Assembly (NCBI GenBank): GCA_963788225.1 | Contig: CAWBGI010000003.1 | Coordinates: 372,001-436,000 of the forward strand | Reading direction: 5' to 3' | From: Sulfotelmatobacter sp963788225 | Lineage (GTDB): Bacteria; Acidobacteriota; Terriglobia; Terriglobales; Acidobacteriaceae | DNA length: 64,000 nt | In this document: one piece after another, positions 44,668 to 53,244 of the stretch | Layout of the letters: every line of letters begins with the position of its first letter | How positions within the stretch are numbered: the first letter of the stretch is position 1 | Position numbers and translations under genes: made by a program | Notes under the pieces: generated by a model | What the model saw: only the letters and a program-made list of their open reading frames with translations | Database searches by the model: none | What the model was told of the DNA's origin: nothing

Positions 44668-45078
44668 ATGCAATTAAGTCCACACCTGAATTTCAACGGC
44701 GATTGCGAGGCGGCATTCAAGTTCTACGAAAAGTGCCTCGGCGCTAAAATCACTTTCATGATGCCGCATGAGGGCTCTCCCGTTGCAGAGCAGGTACCAA
44801 CTGTCTGGCGCAACAAAATCCTCCACGTCACCCTGAAAGTTGGCGATGGCGTGCTGACTGGCGCCGACGCTCCGCCGGAGCAATACGAGAAGCCACAAGG
44901 GTTCTCCGTGACGCTGGGCATCGAGGAGCCAGCGGAGGCGGAACGCGTCTTTCACGCTCTGGCCGAGAACGGTGTCGTACAGATGCCGCTGCAGGAGACA
45001 TTTTGGGCTCTCCCTTTTGGTATGCTCATTGATCGGTTCGGCATCCCGTGGATGATTAATTGCGGGAAGGCAGCCTAG
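44668..45078 (+). CDS. VOC-family protein (PhnB/glyoxalase-like)
   Basis: 136 residues. LSPHLNFNGDCEAAFKFYEK and the C-terminal WALPFGMLIDRFGIPWMIN are typical of the PhnB-like group of the vicinal-oxygen-chelate fold. Metal ligands cannot all be set by eye. The ribosome site is strong (AAGGAGGTACGCC before the ATG). The group includes many uncharacterised proteins, so the substrate is open. Confidence 0.88.
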   Translation: MQLSPHLNFNGDCEAAFKFYEKCLGAKITFMMPHEGSPVAEQVPTVWRNKILHVTLKVGDGVLTGADAPPEQYEKPQGFSVTLGIEEPAEAERVFHALAENGVVQMPLQETFWALPFGMLIDRFGIPWMINCGKAA

Positions 45079-45091
45079 GAAGGAGACTGTA

Positions 45092-46273
45092 ATGAGCAAG
45101 GTACGAGTGCTGGTGGGCACACGCAAAGGAGCATTCATCCTTACCGCAGATGGCAAGCGCGACAAATGGGAGGTCAGCGGTCCGCACTTCGCCGGCTGGG
45201 AAATGTATCACGTAAAAGGATCGCCCGCCGACCCGAACCGGCTGTATGCTTCCCAAACCAGCGGATGGTTCGGACAGATCATCCAGCGCTCCGACGATGG
45301 CGGCAAGACCTGGCACCAGCCCGGAACGCCGCCCGGAGAGCTGCCTGCGCCGGGCCCGCCGAAGGCCGCGAGCAACAAATTCGTCTACGACACATCTGCC
45401 GAAAGCGGCAAGCCGCTCACCACGCATCAGTTCTACGACGGCACCCAGCATCCGTGGGAGTTCAAACGCGTGTGGCATCTTGAGCCCTCGCTCACAGATC
45501 CCGACACGGTGTATGCCGGAGTGGAAGACGCGGCCATCTTCCGCTCGTCCGACGGCGGCGAGAACTGGAAGGAACTCTCCGGCTTGCGCGGTCACGGCAC
45601 CGGCCCCAAGTGGCAGCCAGGCGCGGGCGGCATGTGCCTGCACACGATCATCCTCGACCCCAGTAATCCACAGCGCATGTGGATCGCGATCTCAGCCGCA
45701 GGCGCATTTCGCACCGACGACGCCGGCAAGAACTGGAAGCCGATCAACCGCGGCCTACGCTCGCAATACATCCCCGACCCCACGGCCGAGATCGGCCACT
45801 GCGTTCACCACATCGCGATGAATCCGTCGCGCCCCGGCGTGCTGTTCATGCAGAAGCATTGGGACGTGATGCGCAGCGACGATGCCGGCGAAAACTGGAA
45901 AGAAATCAGCGGCAACCTGCCCACTGATTTCGGCTTCGCAATCGATGTGCACGCCCACGAGCCCGAGACAATCTACGTCGTCCCCATCAAGAGTGACAGC
46001 GAGCACTTTGTCCCCGAGGGCAAGCTGCGCGTTTACCGCAGCCGCACCGGCGGCAACGAGTGGGAGGCGCTAACCAACGGCCTGCCGCAAAGCAACTGCT
46101 ACGTCAACGTGCTGCGCGACGCCATGGCCGTCGACTCGCTCGACAAGTGCGGCATTTACTTCGGCACCAGCGGCGGCCAGGTCTACGCTTCGGCCGATGC
46201 GGGAGATAGCTGGAATCCGATTGTGCGGGATCTACCGGGCGTGCTTTCAGTGGAGGTGCAGACGCTGCCGTGA
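45092..46273 (+). CDS. BNR-repeat beta-propeller protein (sialidase-like fold)
   Basis: 393 residues made of repeated S-D-x-G-x-x-W blades: RSDDGGKTWHQPG, RSSDGGENWKELSG, RTDDAGKNWKPIN, RSDDAGENWKEISG and ASADAGDSWNPIV. This is the BNR/Asp-box pattern of sialidase-type propellers, but no catalytic Arg triad could be verified, so sialidase activity is not claimed. It has no signal peptide. Its last four bases overlap the start of the MoaD/ThiS gene. Confidence 0.8.
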   Translation: MSKVRVLVGTRKGAFILTADGKRDKWEVSGPHFAGWEMYHVKGSPADPNRLYASQTSGWFGQIIQRSDDGGKTWHQPGTPPGELPAPGPPKAASNKFVYDTSAESGKPLTTHQFYDGTQHPWEFKRVWHLEPSLTDPDTVYAGVEDAAIFRSSDGGENWKELSGLRGHGTGPKWQPGAGGMCLHTIILDPSNPQRMWIAISAAGAFRTDDAGKNWKPINRGLRSQYIPDPTAEIGHCVHHIAMNPSRPGVLFMQKHWDVMRSDDAGENWKEISGNLPTDFGFAIDVHAHEPETIYVVPIKSDSEHFVPEGKLRVYRSRTGGNEWEALTNGLPQSNCYVNVLRDAMAVDSLDKCGIYFGTSGGQVYASADAGDSWNPIVRDLPGVLSVEVQTLP

Positions 46274-46566
46274 TCCGCGTCATACTCCCGCAGCATCTGC
46301 GAACGCTGGCCCACGTCGGCAGTGAAGTGCAGATCGAAGTCGAAGCGCCGATCACGCTCCGTTCAGCGCTCGACGCGCTCGAGGCCCGCTATCCCATGCT
46401 GCGTGGCACGATCCGCGATCACGAAACGCACCAGCGTCGCCCGTTCCTGCGCTTCTTCGCCTGCGAAGAAGATCTATCGCACGAATCGCCGGACGCGCCA
46501 TTGCCAGACGCAGTCACCTCCGGGAAAGAGCCGTTGCTCATCATCGGAGCCATTGCCGGAGGCTAG
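46270..46566 (+). CDS. MoaD/ThiS-family sulfur carrier protein
   Basis: 98 residues with a ubiquitin-like pattern: an N-terminal strand IRVILPQHLRTLA and the C-terminal Gly-Gly (IIGAIAGG) needed for activation and thiocarboxylation. The overlap with the upstream BNR gene (ATGA type) suggests translational coupling and a shared function. A partner E1-like enzyme or MoaE is not visible nearby. The Mo-cofactor genes at the left of the window are 44 kb away. Confidence 0.85.
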   Translation: MIRVILPQHLRTLAHVGSEVQIEVEAPITLRSALDALEARYPMLRGTIRDHETHQRRPFLRFFACEEDLSHESPDAPLPDAVTSGKEPLLIIGAIAGG

Positions 46567-46611
46567 GGGCATTTGCCCGTGCTCCGCTCGTCCGCTATAG
46601 TTTTCCTAGCC

Positions 46612-46965
46612 ATGTTTGATGATTTCACCGTCACCGACCGCTGGACGAAGAAACCGGTTCACTGCGTCTATCAAGCGCTGATCGTCGCCATCGCCACGCG
46701 CCACGCCGACGCCGTCAACGTCAAGTTCCTGGTCGAGGGAAGAACTGTCTGGGTCGCCCTGCCGCACCCGGCGTGGGTGGAGTACAAAAAACGCACCGGC
46801 AAGCTCATCACGGACCCACTCGCCGTCGAAATCGCCGGCCATTATCTGAAATCCGCGCTGGAGGCCGGCGAAGGTCTGGGCCGCGAAATGTACTCGCTCA
46901 CAGTCGAGGAAACGCTGGCCCACCTCGAAGCCGCGGTCACAGAGATGCAGGCGCAGCCAGTATAG
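46612..46965 (+). CDS. Hypothetical protein (117 residues)
   Basis: The ATG at 46612 is used; an upstream in-frame ATG at 46573 would be too close to the previous gene. The sequence starts MFDDFTVTDRWTKKPVHCVY and contains HPAWVEYKKRTGKLITDPLA. It has no membrane segment or signal and no motif I know. Codon pattern is normal. It may form an operon with the BNR and MoaD-like genes (46 bases gap). Confidence 0.65.
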   Translation: MFDDFTVTDRWTKKPVHCVYQALIVAIATRHADAVNVKFLVEGRTVWVALPHPAWVEYKKRTGKLITDPLAVEIAGHYLKSALEAGEGLGREMYSLTVEETLAHLEAAVTEMQAQPV

Positions 46966-47060
46966 AGCCAAGGTCTCAGGTCATAGGTATTAGGTCTGAA
47001 GGCCGGCCGAATGCCTCAGATGTAAATGCCTGAGACCTGCGACCTGAGACCTATCGCCTA
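46966..47060. repeat. Inverted spacer built of AGGTCT/AGACCT words
   Basis: AAGGTCTCAGGTCATAGGTAT (quoted in part) faces CCTGAGACCTGCGACCTGAG (quoted in part) between the hypothetical gene and the convergent GlsB-like gene. It resembles the spacer at 41594-41700. Confidence 0.45.
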
Positions 47061-47081
47061 AACTACCCGCCGTCGTGCTAC

Positions 47082-47330
47082 TCAGGCCCTCTTCAGCAGG
47101 CGGCTCAGCCAGATCAGGAACATGGCGCCGATGATCGCGATCACGATGGTGCCGATGAATCCGCCGGCATAGATGCCGAGTGCGCCCAGCAGCCATCCCC
47201 CAACCACAGCGCCGACTATGCCCAGGACGATATCCATGAGTGGGCCGTAACCGCCGCCCCTCATGATCTTGCCCGCAGCCCAGCCCGCAATCAGTCCAAC
47301 GATGATCCACCAAATCAAATTCGTGAGCAT
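47082..47330 (-). CDS. GlsB/YeaQ/YmgE-family small membrane protein
   Basis: 82 residues with three membrane helices and Gly-rich segments: WWIIVGLIAGWAAGKIMRGG, IVLGIVGAVVGGWLLGALGI and IGTIVIAIIGAMFLIWLSRL. The GlsB/YeaQ family is induced by stress in several bacteria but the exact role is open. A strong ribosome site (AGGAGG) precedes the ATG at 47330. The gene stands alone. Confidence 0.9.
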   Translation of the reverse strand: MLTNLIWWIIVGLIAGWAAGKIMRGGGYGPLMDIVLGIVGAVVGGWLLGALGIYAGGFIGTIVIAIIGAMFLIWLSRLLKRA

Positions 47331-47529
47331 GCGATCCTCCTGGCGAAATTTCCGTAATCGTGAAGCCGCAGCCCAGCGCGCGATCGTCCGTTCAAAAAAA
47401 CGGCGCCCTGGGGCGAAGCGGCAAGCGTTGTGCCCGGCAGACTAGTGACCGCGCGCCCATCTGTCAAGCGCGCTTCTGTCGCCGGCCCCTGACCCCTGAC
47501 CCCGGTCCCCTGTGGTTAAATCAAAATAT

Positions 47530-47790
47530 ATGTTCGCCCGCAAGATTCGCGTCGAGTACGAAGACCACGGCCAGAAGCTCCCCTGCCCCCTGAAATGGCT
47601 CGACAGCTTCTCCATGCGCAACTTCACCAGCGCCAGTGTGTTTGACGACACTGTACCGGTTTCCGACGGTCACATGGAGATCGGCGCCAACGTTCCTTTA
47701 GCCCAACTCCGCGAAGCCATGGAAGATTGGTTTCGCCGCAAGGGCTATCTCCCCAAGGACTCGAACTTGTCGCTGGAAGAGATTTCATGA
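47530..47790 (+). CDS. Hypothetical protein (86 residues)
   Basis: The start may be ATG 47530 or 47512. The protein begins MFARKIRVEYEDHGQKLPCP and ends PKDSNLSLEEIS. It has no signal, membrane helix or motif I know. Between it and the GlsB-like gene is about 190 bases without other features. Confidence 0.6.
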   Translation: MFARKIRVEYEDHGQKLPCPLKWLDSFSMRNFTSASVFDDTVPVSDGHMEIGANVPLAQLREAMEDWFRRKGYLPKDSNLSLEEIS

Positions 47791-47800
47791 CAGGCGGACA

Positions 47801-47840
47801 CTCTTTACATAACCTCTTTACATAACTTTTTTACATAACT
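47801..47840 (+). repeat. Three copies of a 13-bp unit (CTCTTTACATAAC)
   Basis: TTTACATAAC occurs at 47804-47813, 47817-47826 and 47830-47839, each 13 bases apart. AT-rich, in front of a further repeat pair (AAAGTGGGTAAAC) at 47901 and 47958. Confidence 0.75.
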
Positions 47841-47900
47841 GTCGCCGTTGTTGTGTCGCTGGGACAGAACAAACGGCGTAATTACTTGCGCCGGTGTGCT

Positions 47901-47971
47901 AAAGTGGGTAAACCAGCCCAGTGCATTTCCCGTTTTAGGATTTTTTGACGCAGTGCAAAAGTGGGTAAACC
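47901..47971 (+). repeat. Direct repeat AAAGTGGGTAAAC, two copies 57 bases apart
   Basis: The identical word lies at 47901-47913 and 47958-47970. No gene is supported in 47791-48064; overlapping frames on both strands show no coding bias. Confidence 0.6.
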
Positions 47972-48064
47972 CATTTTCGCATGAGAGGCATCTTATTTTC
48001 AGGCGGTTACGAATGCCTGCAAGATGGCAAGCAGTTTGCAAGCATACGTTCTGAGGTGCGGATT

Positions 48065-48322
48065 ATGAACCGATTGCAGCTCTCCCCCCAATCCAGCACA
48101 CACGATGCATTGCCATTAGAAGACTGGCGCAGCGCTCTACCCACTAGCTGGGAAGATGCCAGATTCTTCCGCGTAAAACGGGCTTACGAGTCCAATGTCC
48201 GCCCAGGTCTCGAACTGCCAAACATCAACTGGTATGCGGTTCTGGGGCTTACTCTGGCCACCGTGGTCAGCGCCGGTGTCTGGCTCGGCCTGGGATGGAT
48301 GGTCGCTTACATCTGGAAGTAA
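48065..48322 (+). CDS. Small single-helix membrane protein (85 residues)
   Basis: Start ATG 48065 with GAGGTG about six bases upstream; a longer frame from 47981 has no ribosome site. The protein has a polar N-terminal part (LEDWRSALPTSWEDARFF) and one C-terminal membrane helix (LGLTLATVVSAGVWLGLGWM). Function unknown. It may be regulated from the repeat-rich upstream region, but no promoter could be fixed. Confidence 0.65.
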   Translation: MNRLQLSPQSSTHDALPLEDWRSALPTSWEDARFFRVKRAYESNVRPGLELPNINWYAVLGLTLATVVSAGVWLGLGWMVAYIWK

Positions 48323-48471
48323 CCGGTTGCCGGCTTTCGGCCCGTTGTCTGCCCGCATCCTGGCATTCTGGGCTGCCTCTCTTCTGACCTCCACTTCCCC
48401 CAACTAGGCTGTCTCCTTCACAACTCTCCCCCACTGCACTACACTGACAAGCCGTTGCCAAACATAAACAA

Positions 48472-49443
48472 ATGTTGAGCCACAATCACAGGTACGAAGC
48501 TTCCGGAACAGCGCGCCCAGTCGCCGTAATCGGCGAACTTAACGTAGACCTGATAGCCAGCGGCTTAACCTCGGCCCCAATCCTAGGCCAAGAAGTTCTA
48601 GCCGATGATTTCCAAACGGTCCTAGGCAGCGCCTCCGCCATTTTCGCCTGTGGCGCAGCGCGCCTCGGCCATCCCGTAAGTTTCTTCAGCAAAGTAGGAG
48701 ACGACGACTACGGAAGTTTCTGCCTCGATGCACTTCAAAAGGCCGGCATTTCCACCGAAAACGTAGCCACCGCCAAGACGTCAAAGACAGGCGTAACCAT
48801 TTCGCTAAGCACGCGCAAAGATCGCGCCCTGGTAACGGTTCTAGGCGCGATCTCCGAACTACGCCACAAAGATCTCGACTTGCAAGCCCTGCGCGGACAC
48901 AGCCACCTGCACATGACTTCTTTTTTTCTGCAAACCGCTCTGCGCCCATCCTTCCCGCAAATTCTGCGCCAGGCCCGAAAGCTGGGTCTAACCACGTCGT
49001 TCGATCCCAACTCAGACCCCACGTCATCGTGGGGCCCCGACGTTTGGCGCGTGGTCGATGAAACCACCATTCTTTTTATCAACCGGGAAGAAGCGCTTCA
49101 TCTCACGAGGAAGAAGAATGTCCGCGAAGCGCTCCAGCAGCTATCCGAAAGAGCCCCCTGCGTAGTAGTCAAACTAGGCCCCCGCGGAGCCATCGCCGCG
49201 GCCGCCGGCCAGGTAGTCTCCGCGCCGCCGTTCAAGGTTCGTCCCGTAGACACAACCGGCGCCGGAGACTCCTTCGCGGCCGGCTTCGTCCACGCCTTCC
49301 TCTCCGGCCGCGATCTCCACCGATGCCTGGTAGAAGGCAACGCCTGCGGCGCTCTATCGACGCAAAAGGTAGGAGGCACAGCCGGCCAGCCCGACCCGAA
49401 GAGTCTGGAGAAATTCCTGCGCCGCAACCGGCAACGCCAATAA
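48472..49443 (+). CDS. PfkB-family carbohydrate kinase
   Basis: 323 residues. The N-terminal region has GELNVDLIASG and the ATP/active-site motif is VDTTGAGDSFAAGF with the catalytic Asp. GHPVSFFSKVGDDDYGSFC is also typical. It phosphorylates a sugar or nucleoside; ribokinase, fructokinase and tagatose-6-phosphate kinase are possible relatives. Codon choice uses more CTA and GTA than its neighbours. It stands alone, about 3 kb from the DeoR gene. Confidence 0.88.
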   Translation: MLSHNHRYEASGTARPVAVIGELNVDLIASGLTSAPILGQEVLADDFQTVLGSASAIFACGAARLGHPVSFFSKVGDDDYGSFCLDALQKAGISTENVATAKTSKTGVTISLSTRKDRALVTVLGAISELRHKDLDLQALRGHSHLHMTSFFLQTALRPSFPQILRQARKLGLTTSFDPNSDPTSSWGPDVWRVVDETTILFINREEALHLTRKKNVREALQQLSERAPCVVVKLGPRGAIAAAAGQVVSAPPFKVRPVDTTGAGDSFAAGFVHAFLSGRDLHRCLVEGNACGALSTQKVGGTAGQPDPKSLEKFLRRNRQRQ

Positions 49444-49456
49444 CTCACGCGGGGAC

Positions 49457-49513
49457 TGTCATCCTGAGCGGAATTTGTCGCGCGCGAAGCGCACGACAAA
49501 TGAAGTCGAAGGA
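49457..49513. repeat. Dispersed repeat GTCATCCTGAGCG...AGTCGAAGGACC with palindromic core
   Basis: The outer words GTCATCCTGAGCG and AGTCGAAGGACC flank ATTTGTCG...CGACAAAT. This kind of repeat is widespread in several phyla. It lies between the PfkB gene and the HNH-like gene. Confidence 0.55.
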
Positions 49514-49643
49514 CCGCTATTGCGCCGGCATCGGCTAAGTGCACCAAGGCATTCTTACGATGCAGCGGGTGCCCCGTCCTTGCCAAAGCTAGAGCAACGG
49601 GCGAAAATGTCCAACACCGAACAGCTTCGCCGCGAACGAGAGA

Positions 49644-50537
49644 GTGAGGCCAGCATTGCCCTATTGCCCCTACACAGACCAAGATTGGCCTGATGCAGAA
49701 ACCAGGCCGGAACATATCGTTCCCCTCTCGCTGGGAGGCGTGAATGGATTTGAAATCCCCGTTCATAGCAAGACCAATTCTGATACCGGCTCAAGCATTG
49801 ACGCAGCGATGGCCGAGGACTTTTTGGTGAAAACGAAACGCGATCGCTTTGACGTTCGTGGGCACCACGGAACAGAGCCTGTCTTCGTAGTCAAAAAGGC
49901 GACGAATGCGGACGGTCTTCCGCTGCAAGTCTATCTGAACCAGCGCTCCGGACTGCAGGTGTGGTCTCCACGTGATAGGCAATACGTTACAGACAAACGC
50001 GCCAGCAAGCTTGAGCTGAAATTCGACGTGAAGGTCGATGCCGCAATGAAGTTTGTCGCCAAGGTAGCTTTGTCAGCTGGGTATTTTGTTTACGGCGACC
50101 TGTTCAGAAGGAATGTGAAGCATAGCGATTTCAGGACGATCATGAACTTCCAGCCTTCAAATCCGAGCGGACACGAAGGGGTCGAGGCTCGTGTTGATGA
50201 CCGATTCAGTGAGAGCACCGCTGAGGACGCTCAGATTTTTCGGGGGCTCTGTAAGGCTTCCGAGCCATATTCGATCGTGGGCTTTGCACACTCGAACGAC
50301 CGCTTCGGAATCTTCGTGGGTATTCTTGGTGAGTATATTGGGACGATCCATGTTCCGGCCGTAATGGAAGCCTTTCCTAGGGACGGTGAGCACCTGATGG
50401 GGCATGTAATACAGCTTCGGAGGCCGGGGGTTACGCGCGTCTCAATGAAGCGGGCGCTTGAGTCTTTCCTGAAAGCGGTCGAGGCGACAAACGCCAATAA
50501 AGAGGCAAACACTCAGCCTCTAGATCGGCAACGATAA
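49644..50537 (+). CDS. HNH-nuclease-like protein, otherwise unknown
   Basis: Starts with GTG at 49644. The first 60 residues have CPYTDQDWPDAETRPEHIVPLSLGG and a later NSDTGSS, quoted in part: a Cys, then EHIVPLSLGG followed by an Asn, which resembles an HNH motif, but the second Cys pair is not complete. The remaining 230 residues contain no motif I recognise. Base composition is lower in GC than the neighbours, as for an acquired gene. A nuclease role is inferred weakly. Confidence 0.5.
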   Translation: MRPALPYCPYTDQDWPDAETRPEHIVPLSLGGVNGFEIPVHSKTNSDTGSSIDAAMAEDFLVKTKRDRFDVRGHHGTEPVFVVKKATNADGLPLQVYLNQRSGLQVWSPRDRQYVTDKRASKLELKFDVKVDAAMKFVAKVALSAGYFVYGDLFRRNVKHSDFRTIMNFQPSNPSGHEGVEARVDDRFSESTAEDAQIFRGLCKASEPYSIVGFAHSNDRFGIFVGILGEYIGTIHVPAVMEAFPRDGEHLMGHVIQLRRPGVTRVSMKRALESFLKAVEATNANKEANTQPLDRQR

Positions 50538-50677
50538 GCGTCGTTCGCTGGGAAACCTTGAACAGGAAACCCGGAGAGGAAACCCGCGGACAGTCCTGGG
50601 ACGTTCACAGGCTTTTGCGAATTATAACCTTGGGTGCGTCCCGTCCGCCCCAGCTTTCAGCGCAGAAAGAGAACGTC

Positions 50678-51946
50678 TCATTGCTGTTCCCCTTTAGCTA
50701 TCCCCATGATGTAGACAACGAGCTTTTCTTCCCCCCCGTATTGCCCGTGAATCTGAGTGCAAAACGACGAGGAGTTGTCTGCTGGGTAGCAGGAGGAGAA
50801 CCCCTTCTCGCCTGGGTTGATTGCTGTACCCCAATAAACCTGCCCGGGCCGCAGCGGATAACAAGTCGCGTCTACGTCATTGCACATGAGCCACACCGGA
50901 ACATCTGGCTTGCCAATCGCATTCAGCGGAAATGCCGCCTTCACCATCTGTAGATTGTGCCGTCCGTCCGGAGTTGGAACCACTGTGACCTCATCCACGC
51001 GAATCGGGATAGGTCGCTTCTTAGACGACGCCGAGACTGTGCCACGCGCGAGCGTACTCTCATTCTCGCTTCCGACGGAGGCCAGCGGCTTAGCCTTCTG
51101 TTGGGCGAGAACGAGCAGCGCCTTCACCTCGATGGACGGGGCCGCGAAGTTCAGGTTCTGCCCCAGCGGTACCCCCCAAGTGATGACCCCAACAACGCGG
51201 TCGTTCAAATCCAGCAACGGCCCTCCACTGTTGCCGTGAGAGACGGGCGCCGTCGTCTGAATCCATTGCATCCTGTCTGCATCTCGGAGAGCGCTGACGA
51301 TGCCGTCCGAAGCTGTGCCCTCAAGTCCTAGTGGGCTACCAATCGCCACTACGTGGTCTCCCACATGCAGGCTGTCGACGTCTCCAAGTTGCAAGAACGG
51401 CAGATTCTTTCCGCCGACTTTGAGGATTGCCAGGTCTTTGTCGGCATCAGAAGCAAGAACACCGGTTACCGGAAAGAACGCCCCGTTCGCCAACTTCACA
51501 GTGGCGGAGTGAGCTTCCTTGATGACGTGATAATTGGTGACTATTTCGCCATCAGCGGAAATGAGAAAGCCGCTGCCCAGAGCAGTCTCGTGTCCCGATG
51601 AATCGGAGATGACGATTAGGACAACGGCATCGCTACTTCGTCTTACGACATCAGCTACACCCCCTTGTGCCTCAGTCGCCACCTTAATCGAACGAGCAGG
51701 CACCATGACCGAATTCAACCGGGCCAAGCGACTACCGAAGAGCAGGAACCCCGCTCCAACCAAAGCTGCGAGAACGGAGAACGCTAGAATTACCTTTGCT
51801 GTCGTGGAGAAGAAAACTTGCTGGGATGTCGGGCGCGGCGCGGATTGTGCAACCTGCGCTGCTTCCGGCTCAAGGGGAGCGCCGCACGCCGAGCAGAAAG
51901 CTCCCGGCTCCTCCAAAACATTACCGCAGTTGTGACAAAACGGCAT
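50678..51946 (-). CDS. Zinc-ribbon HtrA-type serine protease (S1C) with membrane helix
   Basis: 422 residues. An N-terminal zinc ribbon (CHNCGN, CSACGA) is followed by one membrane helix (TTAKVILAFSVLAALVGAGF) and a trypsin-like domain with the triad: His in TNYHVIKEA, Asp in DKDLAILKV, Ser in SHGNSGGPLLDL. No PDZ is seen; the C-terminal 130 residues contain Cys pairs in an unfamiliar domain. The zinc ribbon faces the cytoplasm and the protease the periplasm. Confidence 0.88.
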   Translation of the reverse strand: MPFCHNCGNVLEEPGAFCSACGAPLEPEAAQVAQSAPRPTSQQVFFSTTAKVILAFSVLAALVGAGFLLFGSRLARLNSVMVPARSIKVATEAQGGVADVVRRSSDAVVLIVISDSSGHETALGSGFLISADGEIVTNYHVIKEAHSATVKLANGAFFPVTGVLASDADKDLAILKVGGKNLPFLQLGDVDSLHVGDHVVAIGSPLGLEGTASDGIVSALRDADRMQWIQTTAPVSHGNSGGPLLDLNDRVVGVITWGVPLGQNLNFAAPSIEVKALLVLAQQKAKPLASVGSENESTLARGTVSASSKKRPIPIRVDEVTVVPTPDGRHNLQMVKAAFPLNAIGKPDVPVWLMCNDVDATCYPLRPGQVYWGTAINPGEKGFSSCYPADNSSSFCTQIHGQYGGEEKLVVYIMGIAKGEQQ

Positions 51947-52469
51947 CGAGGGGCCGCCTCGCCCTTCGCGGCAGAGTATACAGCTTGGGCGCTGGCGCTT
52001 CTAGTGCAGCGGTCACCCTTGCTCGGGGGCTGGCTCATTCGCTCCCAACAATTTCCACAGGCCCCATGTGACATCTGACCTTGCGCCCGCAATCCGAATC
52101 GCGCGATCATAGTCGAGGACGTGACGGTCGGGAGAACCCGAATCGCCCGTCCTAAGCGATTTGTTCTCAAGATTTTAGATTTAAGTTCTTTGAAAACAAG
52201 ATTTTGCGAAGTCCGTTTTTGCGAAACCCGCGCTGGGCAAGGGTTTCAGAGCCATCCGAATAAAAATTTCGCACCCAAATCCGGCGCCTTGCAAGCTCGT
52301 CCACTCCCGTTCGCCTTAGCCAGTAAATTTATTTTCGGGTGTGAGCCGGGCAAAAACAGACTCCAAGTGAAAGCGAACAAAAGACGAATCCTCCATAACA
52401 TGAAGCAGGGACGACTTCTCCGTGCCTCCGTGTCTCCGCGGTGAGCCCACCTTTGTTTCCAGGCAAGGG
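51947..52469. other. Non-coding stretch between the protease and the DeoR gene
   Basis: About 520 bases without a supported gene. The frames here have no clear ribosome site or coding bias. AT-rich words (GATTTTAGATTTAAG) near 52170-52240 stand out. A CTCCGTG-type repeat lies at 52412-52442. Confidence 0.4.
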
Positions 52470-53231
52470 TCAGGCAATCGTAACCGCAACCCCAGCCTTC
52501 TTCAGCGCGCTCAGAGCCGCCTTGGGAATGTTCGAGTCGGTGATGACGTGATGCAGAGCAGACGTAGGAGCGATCAACGAAAGACTGCGCTTCCCAAATT
52601 TACTGGAATCGCAAACCGCCACGGTTGTCTTCGAGATCTCGATCATCGCACGGTTCACCTTCGATTCCAAAAGATTGGGAGTGCTGAGCCCATGCTGCAC
52701 ATCGAATCCATCGACGCCGAGAAACAGAATGTCGGCATGCAACTTGTGCAGCGTCTCCTCAGCAATGGGCCCGACCAGAGAAAACGAGTTCTTTCGAAGA
52801 CTGCCCCCAGTAAGAATCACTTCCAGCGCCGACCCGGAGAGTTCAGCCGCGATGTTCACTGCGTTGGTGATGATCGTCAGGTGCTGATGATTGCGGAGGG
52901 CGCGAGCGATGGCGGTAGTCGTAGTGCCGGAATCAAGAATCACCACTTGCCCCTCGGTCACCATGCGCGCGGCAGCGGCGGCAATCTGCAACTTCTCCTT
53001 GCGATGCAGCTTTTCTTTCTCCCGCAAAGTCGGGTCGTCCAGAGCGCCTTCGCTAGCCGGCAGCGCGCCACCATGAGTGCGGTGCACGCGCCCTTTGACA
53101 TGGAGAATCTCCAGGTCTTTGCGGATCGTGACCTGCGAAGTATGAAACTGTCTGGCGAGATCGATAACCAGCACGCGGCCATCGCGATGCAGTTGCTCGA
53201 GGATTGCTCGTTGCCGTTCTTCGCTTAGCAT
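52470..53231 (-). CDS. DeoR/GlpR-family transcriptional repressor
   Basis: 253 residues. The N-terminal helix-turn-helix has MLSEERQRAILEQLHRDGRV and TSQVTIRKDLEILH, the DeoR signature region. The C-terminal sugar-phosphate-binding domain has VILDSGTTTTAIARAL and FLGVDGFD. Members respond to phosphorylated sugars. The gene is downstream of the alpha-galactosidase on the same strand, 14 bases apart, so it probably regulates the local sugar genes. Confidence 0.92.
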   Translation of the reverse strand: MLSEERQRAILEQLHRDGRVLVIDLARQFHTSQVTIRKDLEILHVKGRVHRTHGGALPASEGALDDPTLREKEKLHRKEKLQIAAAAARMVTEGQVVILDSGTTTTAIARALRNHQHLTIITNAVNIAAELSGSALEVILTGGSLRKNSFSLVGPIAEETLHKLHADILFLGVDGFDVQHGLSTPNLLESKVNRAMIEISKTTVAVCDSSKFGKRSLSLIAPTSALHHVITDSNIPKAALSALKKAGVAVTIA

Positions 53232-53244
53232 GCGTTCATCCTAG

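Noticed and set aside
47848..48054. 68-residue frame containing two KWVN repeats
   Set aside because: The repeated residues come from the AAAGTGGGTAAAC direct repeats; another frame is open on the opposite strand and neither has a ribosome site.
52121..52444. 107-residue plus-strand frame
   Set aside because: No ribosome site, odd composition, and its end falls in a dispersed repeat.
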